A stretch of DNA of 64,000 nt from Streptomyces sp. SID12501 (GTDB taxonomy: Bacteria > Actinomycetota > Actinomycetes > Streptomycetales > Streptomycetaceae), in NCBI RefSeq assembly GCF_010550245.1, contig NZ_JAAGLU010000016.1, forward strand, positions 124,001-188,000, read 5' to 3'. A program made the translations under genes and the position numbers. The first letter of the stretch is position 1; every line of letters begins with the position of its first letter. This document shows positions 8,583 through 16,382 of the stretch, one piece after another. The notes beneath the pieces are model-generated. The model was given only the letters and a program-made list of their open reading frames with translations, was not told the DNA's origin and did no database searches.

Positions 8583-8689
8583 CCTCGCCCCCGCCGCCCC
8601 TACCCGTCCCATCCTGTTCCTGGGGGCTGCGCCCCCAGACCCCCGCTTCGGCCCTGAAGGGCCTCGTCCTCAAACGCCGGACGGGCTGG
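8583..8689 (-). repeat. Dispersed Streptomyces intergenic repeat, copy 1
   Basis: About 107 bp. Read on the minus strand it starts with ccagcccgtccggcgtttga and ends in the gcggcgggggcgagg motif. It is almost identical to 17005-17124 inside cobB, which has the same order and the same motifs. Together with 8696-8773 it forms a large imperfect inverted repeat between the converging genes ending at 8568 and 8780, so its RNA would fold into a long hairpin. Confidence 0.85.
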
Positions 8690-8773
8690 GTATTTCAGCC
8701 CCTCCGGCGTTTGAGGAGCGGGGTCTGGGGCGGAGCCCCAGAAGGATGGGACGGGTAAGGGCGGCGGGGGCGA
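8583..8773. terminator. Bidirectional hairpin between converging genes
   Basis: The two inverted arms (8583-8689 and 8696-8773) share the cgtttgagga / tcctcaaacg, gggtctggggc / gccccagac and cccatcc / ggatggg blocks in mirror order, with a short AT-containing centre (tattt). It is placed exactly between the stops of the surface-protein gene and cobC and would end both transcripts. There is no U-tract, as is common in Streptomyces. Confidence 0.6.
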
Positions 8774-8779
8774 AGAAAC

Positions 8780-9853
8780 TCACCGCCCCGCCAGCGTCAC
8801 CGCCCGATCGAACGCCTGCAGAAACCCGTTCACCGTCACCCGATTTCGCACAGCCACCCGCAGCCACTCCTCCCCCAGCCCAGGAAACGTGTCCCCCCGC
8901 CGCACCGCGTACCCCAGCCCCCGCAGATGCCCCCGCACCGCAACAGCCTGAGGCACCCGCACCAGCACGAACGGCCCCTCCGCCGGAGTCACCACCCGCA
9001 CCCCGTCGGACCCGAACTCGGCGAGCCCGGCGACAAGATGAGCCCGGTCCGCGGCGATACGCCGCGCCCCCTCCTCCGCCTCCGCCAGCGCCGGCCCGGA
9101 CACGCACACCTGCGCCGCGGCCAGCGCCGGCGTGGACACCGGCCACAACGGCTGTGCCCGCTCCAGCTCCGAGACCGTCTCCGGCGCCGCCAGCACGTAC
9201 CCGATCCGCAGCCCCGCCAGCCCCCACGTCTTCGTCAGGCTCCGCAGCACCACGAGCCCGGGCACGTCCGTACGCCCGGCCAGCGCCTCCCGCTCACCCG
9301 GCACCGCGTCCATGAACGCCTCGTCGACCACCAACGTCCGCCCAGGACGGGCAAGCTGGATGAGCGAGGCCGTCGGATGCAGGATCGACGTCGGGTTCGT
9401 CGGGTTGCCGACCACCACCAGGTCGGCGTCGTCGGGCACGAGCGCCGGGTCCAGCCGGAACCCGTCCGCCGCCCGAAGCAGCACCCGGTCCACGCTGTGC
9501 CCGGCATCGCGCAGCGCCGCCTCCGGCTCCGTGAACTGCGGGTGCACGACCACCGGCCGGCGTACCTTCAGGGCGCGCGCCAGCAGCACGAAGGCCTCCG
9601 CGGCCCCGGCGGTGAGCAGCACCCGTTCCACCGGCACCCCGTGCCGGGCCGCCACCGCCGCCCGCGCGGCGCGCCCGTCGGGATACGCGGCGAGCCCGCC
9701 GAGCGACCCGGCGATGTGCTCGCGCAGCCAGGCCGGGGGAGCGTCGGCCCGGACGTTCACGGCGAGGTCGATCAACTTGGCGCCGTCGTCGCGCACTTCG
9801 GCGTCCCCGTGGTGCCGAAGGTCATGCCCGTCGGTGTTTCCGTCAGTGCGCAT
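8780..9853 (-). CDS. cobC: Threonine-phosphate decarboxylase-like aminotransferase CobC
   Basis: PLP class I/II fold enzyme of the CobC/CobD-decarboxylase group, placed in cobalamin synthesis to supply the aminopropanol side arm. 357 residues from the chosen ATG. The phosphate-binding GNPTNPTS lies at ~149-156, the Asp in VVDEAFMD at ~177, and the Schiff-base lysine is K208 in VLRSLTKTWGLAGLRIGY. The start overlaps the cbiX stop by 11 nt. An ATG at 9898 has a better GAAGG ribosome site and would add 15 residues, so the start is not settled. Last gene of the cobM-to-cobC run. Confidence 0.85.
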   Translation of the reverse strand: MRTDGNTDGHDLRHHGDAEVRDDGAKLIDLAVNVRADAPPAWLREHIAGSLGGLAAYPDGRAARAAVAARHGVPVERVLLTAGAAEAFVLLARALKVRRPVVVHPQFTEPEAALRDAGHSVDRVLLRAADGFRLDPALVPDDADLVVVGNPTNPTSILHPTASLIQLARPGRTLVVDEAFMDAVPGEREALAGRTDVPGLVVLRSLTKTWGLAGLRIGYVLAAPETVSELERAQPLWPVSTPALAAAQVCVSGPALAEAEEGARRIAADRAHLVAGLAEFGSDGVRVVTPAEGPFVLVRVPQAVAVRGHLRGLGYAVRRGDTFPGLGEEWLRVAVRNRVTVNGFLQAFDRAVTLAGR

Positions 9854-10781
9854 GGGAGTGCGAGTGCCCGTGTGAGTGATGTCCATGATGGTGACCATCG
9901 TGGCCACCTTCGTCGTCCGGATGGAAGTGCGGTTGCTGAGGCATTCCGACCTTGTCCTCGAAGCCGGGCAGCGCGATCCGGTACACGCACGAGTCGCAGT
10001 TCATCCGCAGATCCCCCTGCACGGCCTCCCGGTACCGCTCCATCACCAGGTCGAGCAGCTCCGGCTCCGGACCGATGACGTCGGCGGACCGCACCTCGAT
10101 CTCCGGGTGGGCGTCGGCCCAGCCCTCCGTCTGCTGCCGCACCCGGTCCGGCAGAATCCCGGTGAACAGGAAGTAGGGCAGGACGACGATCCGCCGCGCA
10201 CCCAGCTTCACGCACCGGTCGAGCCCCGACGGCACGTCCGGCGCCGCCAGGGACACGAACGCCGTCTCCACACCGGCGTAGCCGCGCCCCTCCCACAGCA
10301 GCCGCGCCGCCTTGAGCACCTCGGCGTTGGCGTCCGGGTCGGTGGAACCGCGCCCGACCAGCAGCACGGTGACGTCGGCCCGGTCGGCGGGCGTACGAGC
10401 CCCACCGCCCAGCGCCTCCTCCAGCCGCCGCTCCAGCACCGCGAGCAGCGCCGGGTGCGGACCCAGCGGACGCCCGTACGTGTAGGAGATCCCCGGGTGC
10501 CGCTCCTTCTCCCGGGACAGCGCCGCCGGGATGTCCCCCTTGGCGTGTCCGGCGGACACCAGCATCAGCGGAACGGCGGCGAACCTCCGTACCCCCCGCT
10601 CCACCAGCTCGGTCACGGCGTCACCCAGCGGCGGCGGCGACAGCTCGATGAAGCCGCCCGCGACGGGCAGTTCGGGGTTACGGCGCCCCAACTCCCGTAC
10701 GAAGTCACGGAACGCCTCGGCCCCGGCCTCGTCCCGGGTGCCGTGGCCGGCGATGAGCAGGGCGGGCGGCGGGGTGGTCAC
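9843..10781 (-). CDS. cbiX: Sirohydrochlorin cobaltochelatase CbiX, long form
   Basis: Inserts cobalt into sirohydrochlorin for cobalamin. 312 residues with two CbiX-type halves: LLIAGHGTRDEAG with His13 in the first, and VLLVGRGSTDPDAN opening the second. The C-terminal part has an MxCxxC motif (MNCDSC) and ends in a run rich in histidine over the last ~26 residues. Both are known marks of the long CbiX form, which carries an Fe-S centre and a metal-storing His tail. GTG start with GAGGAG upstream. 82 bp lie between it and the preceding cobJ stop. Confidence 0.93.
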   Translation of the reverse strand: MTTPPPALLIAGHGTRDEAGAEAFRDFVRELGRRNPELPVAGGFIELSPPPLGDAVTELVERGVRRFAAVPLMLVSAGHAKGDIPAALSREKERHPGISYTYGRPLGPHPALLAVLERRLEEALGGGARTPADRADVTVLLVGRGSTDPDANAEVLKAARLLWEGRGYAGVETAFVSLAAPDVPSGLDRCVKLGARRIVVLPYFLFTGILPDRVRQQTEGWADAHPEIEVRSADVIGPEPELLDLVMERYREAVQGDLRMNCDSCVYRIALPGFEDKVGMPQQPHFHPDDEGGHDGHHHGHHSHGHSHSHAH

Positions 10782-10863
10782 GATGTCTCCTCGGACGGTG
10801 AAGTGGGATGAAGCGAAAGGGTGTTGAGAAGGGAGCCGGGCAGCGACGCCGGACAGGTGGTGT

Positions 10864-12588
10864 TCATCGCCCCGTCTCCTGCCAGCGATACCCGCGAGGC
10901 GTGACCATCCGGCCCGCGATGTTGCGGGTCGCGGTGTTGCCGACGGTCACGACCGTCATCATGTCGACCGTCGCCGGGTCGAGACCGGTCAGCGTCGTGA
11001 CGCGGCTGGACTCGTCGGGCCGTGACGCGTTCCGTACGACACCCACGGGCGTCGTCGGCTCCCGGTGCGCGCCGAGGATGGCGAGCGCCTTGGGCAACTG
11101 CCAGTCACGGCCCCGGCTGCGCGGGTTGTAGAACGTCACGACGATGTCCGCCTCGGCCGCCGCCAGCACCCGCCGCTCGATGACGTGCCACGGAGTGTGC
11201 AGGTCGGAGAGGCTGATGGACACGTGGTCGTGGCCGAGCGGAGCCCCGAGAATCGCGCCGGCGGCGAGGGCGGCCGTGACGCCGGGCACCCCGACCACGT
11301 CGATGTCGTCGGACGCCTCGGCGAGCGCGGGCGACGCCATCGCGTACACGCCGGCGTCCCCGCTGCCGATCAGCGCGACCGCCTGCCCCTTCCGGGCCTC
11401 GGCGACCGCCGTCCGCGCCCGCTCCTCCTCGGCCCCGAGCCCCGACTCCAGGATCCGGGTGCCGGGCCGCAGCAGATCGCGGATCTGGTCGACGTACTGA
11501 TCGAGCCCGACGAGCACGGACGCCCGCCGCAACTCCGCCTCGGCGCGCGGCGTCAGCAGATCCCGCGCCCCCGGTCCGAGCCCCACGACCGCGAGCCGTC
11601 CACGCCCCGGCCGCCGTACGACAGCACAGGTCGCCATGGCCGGCGCCCCGTCCGCGCGCTCCGACTTCCTCTTGGGTACGAGGAGTTCGCCCCCGCCGAG
11701 CAGCGCGGCAGCCTCCGCCACGGAGGGTGTGCCGACGGCGGCGAGCGGCGCGTCGGAGGGATTCGGCACGTCGACGCCGGCCAACTCGTCGGCGGAGTAC
11801 GTCACCACGGGCACCCCGAGCCGCTCGGCGGCCCCGACGATCCCCGGCTCGTCCGCCTTCGCGTCGACGGTGGCCAGCGCGGCGACGGACGCCACCGAGA
11901 GCCCCGCGTCCGCCAACGCCCCCTCGACCAGCCCGAGTACCTCGTCGACCGGAGCGCCCTTGGAGGCGCCCACACCGACGACGAGGGACGGCGGCCGCAA
12001 CACGACCACACCCGCACCGTCACCGTCGATCAGCCGGTCGGTGACCCGGATCGTCGGCCCGGCGCCCGGTACCGCACTCCCGGCACCGGACGGCAGCACA
12101 TTGGGCGGCAGCGCGGGCAGCGGCCAGACCGACTCCAGCTCCAGCGCGACGGGTTCACCGTCGAGCATTGCCCGCGAGACTCCGGCTACATCGCCCTCGA
12201 CGGGCATCCCGAGGGTGTCGAGCCCCGGCACCCCCACAGCGTCCGTCGCGGTGGTCACCACCGGCTCCGCACCCAGCAACCGGCCGACCGCACGGGCGAG
12301 TTCATTGGCCCCGCCACCGTGCCCGCCGACCAGCGACACGGCGAACCGTCCGCCCTCGTCGACGCACACCACTCCGGGATCGGACGCCTTGTCGGCCAGC
12401 AGCGGGGCGACCAGTCGTACGACCGCCCCCGTGGCCAGGAAGCACACGAGCTGTGAGCACTCTCCGAACGCGCGCCGGACGGCGTCGGCGACCGGCCCCT
12501 CGTACACACGCGTACGGTCGGGCCAGGCGGCGGCAAGCCGATCACGCGCCGCCGCGCCCGCCGCCGTCGCGGAAATCAGGCCGATCAC
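10864..12588 (-). CDS. cobJ: Fused CbiG / precorrin-3B C17-methyltransferase CobJ
   Basis: 574 residues with two enzymes in one chain. Residues 1-~310 are CbiG-like: an N-terminal CATGAVVRLVAPLL-type region, VGGHGGGANELAR, and the C-terminal CobE/CbiG domain VGVGASKGAP. CbiG opens the delta-lactone of the ring. Residues ~325-574 are a tetrapyrrole methyltransferase: VVGLGPGARDLLTPRA, GSGDAGVYAMA, VPGVTAALAAGAILGAPLGHD, and VTFYNPRSRGRDWQL, which is typical of CobJ/CbiH. The start GTG overlaps the cobL stop (GTGA). Confidence 0.92.
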   Translation of the reverse strand: MIGLISATAAGAAARDRLAAAWPDRTRVYEGPVADAVRRAFGECSQLVCFLATGAVVRLVAPLLADKASDPGVVCVDEGGRFAVSLVGGHGGGANELARAVGRLLGAEPVVTTATDAVGVPGLDTLGMPVEGDVAGVSRAMLDGEPVALELESVWPLPALPPNVLPSGAGSAVPGAGPTIRVTDRLIDGDGAGVVVLRPPSLVVGVGASKGAPVDEVLGLVEGALADAGLSVASVAALATVDAKADEPGIVGAAERLGVPVVTYSADELAGVDVPNPSDAPLAAVGTPSVAEAAALLGGGELLVPKRKSERADGAPAMATCAVVRRPGRGRLAVVGLGPGARDLLTPRAEAELRRASVLVGLDQYVDQIRDLLRPGTRILESGLGAEEERARTAVAEARKGQAVALIGSGDAGVYAMASPALAEASDDIDVVGVPGVTAALAAGAILGAPLGHDHVSISLSDLHTPWHVIERRVLAAAEADIVVTFYNPRSRGRDWQLPKALAILGAHREPTTPVGVVRNASRPDESSRVTTLTGLDPATVDMMTVVTVGNTATRNIAGRMVTPRGYRWQETGR

Positions 12589-13946
12589 AGAGCATCTCCT
12601 TCGCTACCTGTATGGCTGTCCACAGATCTGTCCACAGACCTGTCTGTACGTCTGTCTGTACGTCTGTCTGTATGCGCCGTGGGACGGGTGCCCCACAGCA
12701 GGAAAACGGGGTTGGTCGCCGCGAGGCGGGTCACCTCACCCGGCAGCGGTGCGAGCCGGGACGACTGCAGCAGGACGCCGTCGCAGTCGAGTCCGGCGCC
12801 GATGAGCGCCGCACGCACGGCCGGGACCCGGTCGAGGGCGGCCATCGCGACCACCACCGTCCGCCGGGCCCGCCCCGCACACGCGGCGACGATCGCGGGC
12901 AGCTCGCGCCCGCCCCCACCGATGAACACGGCGTCGGGCTCGTCGAGTCCGAGCCCGAGTCCGAGCCCGAGTTCGGACGGCGAGGGCAGGTCATCAGGCG
13001 CGCTCCCCTCCACCACCCGCACGTCGACACCGTGCGCGGCGGCGTTCGCCCGCACCCGCTCCGCCCCGTCCGGCGTCTTCTCGACGGCGACCACGGCCGC
13101 CCCGAGCCGCGCGCACTCCACGGCCACGGAACCGGAGCCCGCGCCGATGTCCCAGACCAGGTCGCCGAGGCGCGGCCCCAGCCGGGCCAGCGCCAGGGCC
13201 CGTACCTCGAACTTGGTGATCATCGAGTCGCGATGGGCGAACTCCCGCTCATCCAGAGCCCATTGGGCCGGTCCGACGGACTCCCCGGCGACCGTGACAC
13301 GGACGGGTGCGAGGGCCCGCGCCTCGTCGAGACACAGCACCACACTCACCGCGTCGCCCCAGTCCCGTGCGGCCGCCTCGGCAGGCGTGACCCGCTCGAC
13401 GCGTTCGAGTTCCGGATCGCCCAACGCCGACGCGACAACCAGGACGCGTGCCGGACCGCCGACCAGGGCCGAGCCCAGTTCAGCGGGTCCGGCACCCGGC
13501 CCGGTCAGCACCGCCACCTTGGGCCGCGCCCGGCACACGTTGACCGCCGTACGCGGTTCCCGCCCGTGCGCGCTGACCACCACCGCGTCGTCCCAGGTCA
13601 GCCCGGCCCGGGCGAACGCGGCGGCCACGGAGGACACCCCCGGCCGGACATCGAGCCGCCCGGCCCCGAACCGCTCGGCCAGCGCCCGCACGATCCCGAA
13701 GAACCCGGGATCACCCGAGGCGAGCACGACAACAGGCCGTTCCTTCCCTACGTACTCCTCGATGGTGTCGAGCGCCGGTGCCAGCGCCCCCAGGACAACC
13801 TGCTCGGCCCCCTCCGCCACCGTCACCGATGCCGACACCGTGGCCAGATGCCGCCGGGCGCCCACGACCAGCGCGGCCCCGGCGACGGCGGCCGTGGCGT
13901 CCGGCGGAAGCGGCGCCCCCGTCCCCGTACCGATGACGGTGATCAC
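12585..13946 (-). CDS. cobL: Precorrin-6Y C5,15-methyltransferase (decarboxylating) CobL
   Basis: 453 residues. The N-terminal half is a CbiE-type methyltransferase (VITVIGTGTG, VLASGDPGFFGI, VRPGVSSVAAAFARAGLTWDD). The C-terminal half is CbiT-like (ITKFEVRALALARLG, SAM motif VWDIGAGSGSVAVECARLG). Methylates C5 and C15 and decarboxylates the ring acetate. Two low-complexity insertions are odd: a Gly-Leu run around 12945-12978, and a C-terminal tail of Thr-Asp-Arg-Arg / Ser-Val-Asp-Arg repeats coded by a 12-bp tandem repeat at 12613-12673. Overlaps both neighbours by 4 nt. Confidence 0.92.
   Translation of the reverse strand: MITVIGTGTGAPLPPDATAAVAGAALVVGARRHLATVSASVTVAEGAEQVVLGALAPALDTIEEYVGKERPVVVLASGDPGFFGIVRALAERFGAGRLDVRPGVSSVAAAFARAGLTWDDAVVVSAHGREPRTAVNVCRARPKVAVLTGPGAGPAELGSALVGGPARVLVVASALGDPELERVERVTPAEAAARDWGDAVSVVLCLDEARALAPVRVTVAGESVGPAQWALDEREFAHRDSMITKFEVRALALARLGPRLGDLVWDIGAGSGSVAVECARLGAAVVAVEKTPDGAERVRANAAAHGVDVRVVEGSAPDDLPSPSELGLGLGLGLDEPDAVFIGGGGRELPAIVAACAGRARRTVVVAMAALDRVPAVRAALIGAGLDCDGVLLQSSRLAPLPGEVTRLAATNPVFLLWGTRPTAHTDRRTDRRTDRSVDRSVDSHTGSEGDAL
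12613..12673. repeat. 12-bp tandem repeat coding the CobL tail
   Basis: Units related to gtctgtctgtac and ctgtccacagat are repeated head to tail. The frame is preserved and the repeat codes for the last ~20 residues before the stop. Slippage here could change tail length in steps of four residues. Confidence 0.75.
12945..12978. repeat. In-frame Gly-Leu repeat in cobL
   Basis: Repeated gagtccgagccc units code for alternating Gly and Leu between the CbiT nucleotide region and the DEPDAVFIGGGG block. The repeat preserves the frame. Confidence 0.7.
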
Positions 13947-14782
13947 GTACTCGCCCCTCGTTCGCGCAGCGCCCGGCGAGCCGCCGGGTCGGCCTTGCGG
14001 AAGCCGTGGAAGTGGCCGGGGTGGTAGAGGTGCGAGCGGGTGCCGCTGGCGTCGAGGGCCGGGCCGATCAGGAACAAGGTGTGCTTCCACAGCTTGTGCT
14101 CCTTGACCGTCTCCTCCAGCGTCTCGATCGTGCACCGCACGATCAGTTCCTCGGGCCAGGTCGCCTGGTAGGCGATGACGACCGCCGTGGACGTCGGATA
14201 GCCGCCCTCCAGCAGCTCCCGCACGAGCTGTCCGCTGCGGGCGGCGGACAGGAAGATCGCCATGGTGGTCCCGTGCCGGGCGAACTCCCGCACCTCCTCA
14301 CCCGGCGGCATCGGTGTCTTGCCGCCGCCCAGCCGGGTGAGGATCACGGACTGCGCGACCTCGGGGATGGTCAGCTCGCGCTGGGCGATGGCGGCGACCG
14401 CGGAGAAGGAGGAGACACCGGGCACGATCTCGGTCTCGATCCCGATCTCGGCACACCGGTCGACCTGCTCCTGGGTGCCGCCCCAGAGCGCGGGATCGCC
14501 GGAGTGGATACGGGCCACGCGCAGGCCCTCGCGCACGGCACGCTCGTACACGGCGACGACATCCTCCAGCGACATGGTCGCCGAGTCGAGGATCTCCGCC
14601 CCCTCGCGCGCATGTTCGAGAACCGCCTCCTGTACGAGGCTGGCCGCCCAGATCACGATGTCCGCGTCGGCGATGGCGCGGGCCGCGCGGAACGTCAGCA
14701 GATCGGCGGCGCCGGGGCCGGCACCGACGAACGTCACCTTGCCGGTGGGAGCGCCGGTCGAAACGTCGGCCGTGGGAGCCAT
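13943..14782 (-). CDS. cobM: Precorrin-4 C11-methyltransferase CobM
   Basis: 279-residue SAM-dependent tetrapyrrole methyltransferase. Motifs: VTFVGAGPGAADLLTFRAARAI, ARIHSGDPALWGG, VPGVSSFSAVAAIAQRELTIPE, and LSAARSGQLVRELLEGGYP. The ATG at 14782 has AGAGGA upstream and a long family-sized product; an upstream in-frame start at 14941 would add unconserved sequence. First gene of the second corrin run (cobM-cobL-cbiG/cobJ-cbiX-cobC). It is divergent from the ZIP transporter gene across ~100 bp that must hold both promoters. I see no cobalamin riboswitch there. Confidence 0.93.
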   Translation of the reverse strand: MAPTADVSTGAPTGKVTFVGAGPGAADLLTFRAARAIADADIVIWAASLVQEAVLEHAREGAEILDSATMSLEDVVAVYERAVREGLRVARIHSGDPALWGGTQEQVDRCAEIGIETEIVPGVSSFSAVAAIAQRELTIPEVAQSVILTRLGGGKTPMPPGEEVREFARHGTTMAIFLSAARSGQLVRELLEGGYPTSTAVVIAYQATWPEELIVRCTIETLEETVKEHKLWKHTLFLIGPALDASGTRSHLYHPGHFHGFRKADPAARRALRERGAST

Positions 14783-14880
14783 GGGGCGAGATCCTCTCGT
14801 ACGGAATGTCGAAAACATCAGTAAGTGTGCGGATGGGTGTGGAGGTGCGCGAAGGCGGGTTGATCGGATAGCAAGGGCAC

Positions 14881-15621
14881 ATGGCGGTCTTCGTCGCGCT
14901 CGGCGCGTTCCTGATGACGCTGGCCGGCGGCTGGACGGCACTGCGTGTGACCGACCGCCGCCATCTCGTCCTGGGCCTGGCCGGCGGCCTGATGCTGGGC
15001 GTGGTCGGCCTCGACCTGCTGCCCGAGGCGCTGCACGCGGCGGGCCGGGAGGTGTTCGGCGTACCGGCCGCGCTGCTGCTCTTCGTCGCCGGTTTCCTGC
15101 TGGCCCATCTGGTGGAACGTCTGCTCGCCGTACGGCAGGCCTCGCACGGCGCCGCCGAGGGGACCGGAGAGCACGGCGGCCGGACGCCCCAGGTGGGCCT
15201 GACGGCCGCCGCGGCGATGGTCGGCCACAGTGCGATGGACGGCGTCGCGATCGGCGCGGCCTTCCAGGTGGGCGGCGGTATGGGTCTCGCCGTCGCGCTC
15301 GCCGTGATCGCCCACGACTTCGCCGACGGCTTCAACACGTACACGATCACGAGCCTGTACGGAAACGCCCGCCGCAAAGCCCTGGCCATGCTGTTCGCCG
15401 ACGCGGCGGCACCGGTCGTGGGCGCGGCCTCGACCCTGTTCTTCACGATCCCCGAACAGGCGCTCGGCGGCTATCTCGGCCTCTTCGCCGGCGTGCTGCT
15501 CTACCTCGCCGCCGCCGAGATCCTCCCCGAGGCCCACCACGAACACCCCACCCACTCGACGGTGCTGTGCACGATCGCGGGCGCGGCGTTCATCTGGCTG
15601 GTGGTGGGCCTGTCGGGCTGA
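14881..15621 (+). CDS. ZIP family metal transporter
   Basis: 246-residue polytopic membrane protein. Spans lie at ~2-20, 30-48, 60-78, 107-128, 136-156, 165-190, 195-215 and 226-244. The two ZIP metal-site helices are visible as MVGHSAMDGVAIGAAF and VIAHDFADGFNTY, each with a histidine and an acidic residue. A His/Gly/Glu loop (HGAAEGTGEHGG) lies in the cytosolic variable region. It is embedded between two corrin gene blocks on the opposite strand, so cobalt (or zinc) uptake for cobalamin synthesis is a reasonable inference. AAGGG precedes the ATG. Confidence 0.85.
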   Translation: MAVFVALGAFLMTLAGGWTALRVTDRRHLVLGLAGGLMLGVVGLDLLPEALHAAGREVFGVPAALLLFVAGFLLAHLVERLLAVRQASHGAAEGTGEHGGRTPQVGLTAAAAMVGHSAMDGVAIGAAFQVGGGMGLAVALAVIAHDFADGFNTYTITSLYGNARRKALAMLFADAAAPVVGAASTLFFTIPEQALGGYLGLFAGVLLYLAAAEILPEAHHEHPTHSTVLCTIAGAAFIWLVVGLSG

Positions 15622-15629
15622 GCGGTGGT

Positions 15630-16382
15630 TCACAACTTGCCGCCCCTGCCGCCGTGGCGTGGCGCGGGCGCGATGAGCGTGGAGAGGTACGGGAGCGGCT
15701 CACCGTCGAGTTCGCCGGCGGGCCGGATGGACTCGTCCTCCAGCCCCAGCGCCGACCCCCACACCGCGTCGCCGATCCGCCCGCTCTCCCGCAACGCCTG
15801 GACGACCTCCTGTGCCTGCCGCCCGAACTTGTACGCGACGACAGTCCCCGGCCCGCCTAGAGCCTCCTTGAGCACAGCGGCCCCCGCGGTCACGGGCACG
15901 AGGGTGAGCGGCTCGGTCCCCTCGGTGAGTACGGCCCCCGACCGTGCCGCCAGATCCTGCATCGCGGTGATACCGGGCACGGTCTCGATGACGGCGGAGG
16001 GCACCAGTTCCCCGATCGTGTGGGCGAGATAGGTGAACGTCGAGTACACGTTGGGGTCGCCGATGGTCGCGAAGGCGACGACGGGATGCGCGCCGAGCAA
16101 CTCGGCGACCCGGGCACCGGCGGCATCCCAGGCAGCCTCGCGCCGGGCATGGTCGGACCGCTCGTTGAGCGCGAAGACGACCCGAACGATCTTCTCGGCG
16201 CCCACGTAGTGCAGCACGGTGGCCTCGGCACGCCCCCGCTCAAGGGTGTCCATCACGGGTACGACGACCACATCGGCGGCGCGCAACGCGTTGACGCCCT
16301 TGACGGTCACGAGTTCGGGATCACCGGGCCCGACCCCCACACCGACAAGCCTGCTGATGCTCACACCGCTCTCGCTGCTCAT
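15630..16382 (-). CDS. cobI: Precorrin-2 C20-methyltransferase CobI
   Basis: 250-residue SAM-dependent methyltransferase acting at C20 of precorrin-2. Motifs: LVGVGVGPGDPELVTVKGVNALRAADVV, FATIGDPNVYSTFTYL, ETVPGITAMQDLAAR, VVAYKFGRQ. The ATG at 16382 overlaps the cobB stop (ATGA), so it is the last gene of the riboswitch-led operon. It converges on the ZIP gene with only 8 bp between stops and no visible terminator. Confidence 0.93.
   Translation of the reverse strand: MSSESGVSISRLVGVGVGPGDPELVTVKGVNALRAADVVVVPVMDTLERGRAEATVLHYVGAEKIVRVVFALNERSDHARREAAWDAAGARVAELLGAHPVVAFATIGDPNVYSTFTYLAHTIGELVPSAVIETVPGITAMQDLAARSGAVLTEGTEPLTLVPVTAGAAVLKEALGGPGTVVAYKFGRQAQEVVQALRESGRIGDAVWGSALGLEDESIRPAGELDGEPLPYLSTLIAPAPRHGGRGGKL

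Noticed and set aside
14783..14880. A second cobalamin riboswitch before cobM
   Set aside because: The region is only ~98 bp and lacks the B12-box GCCACTG core.
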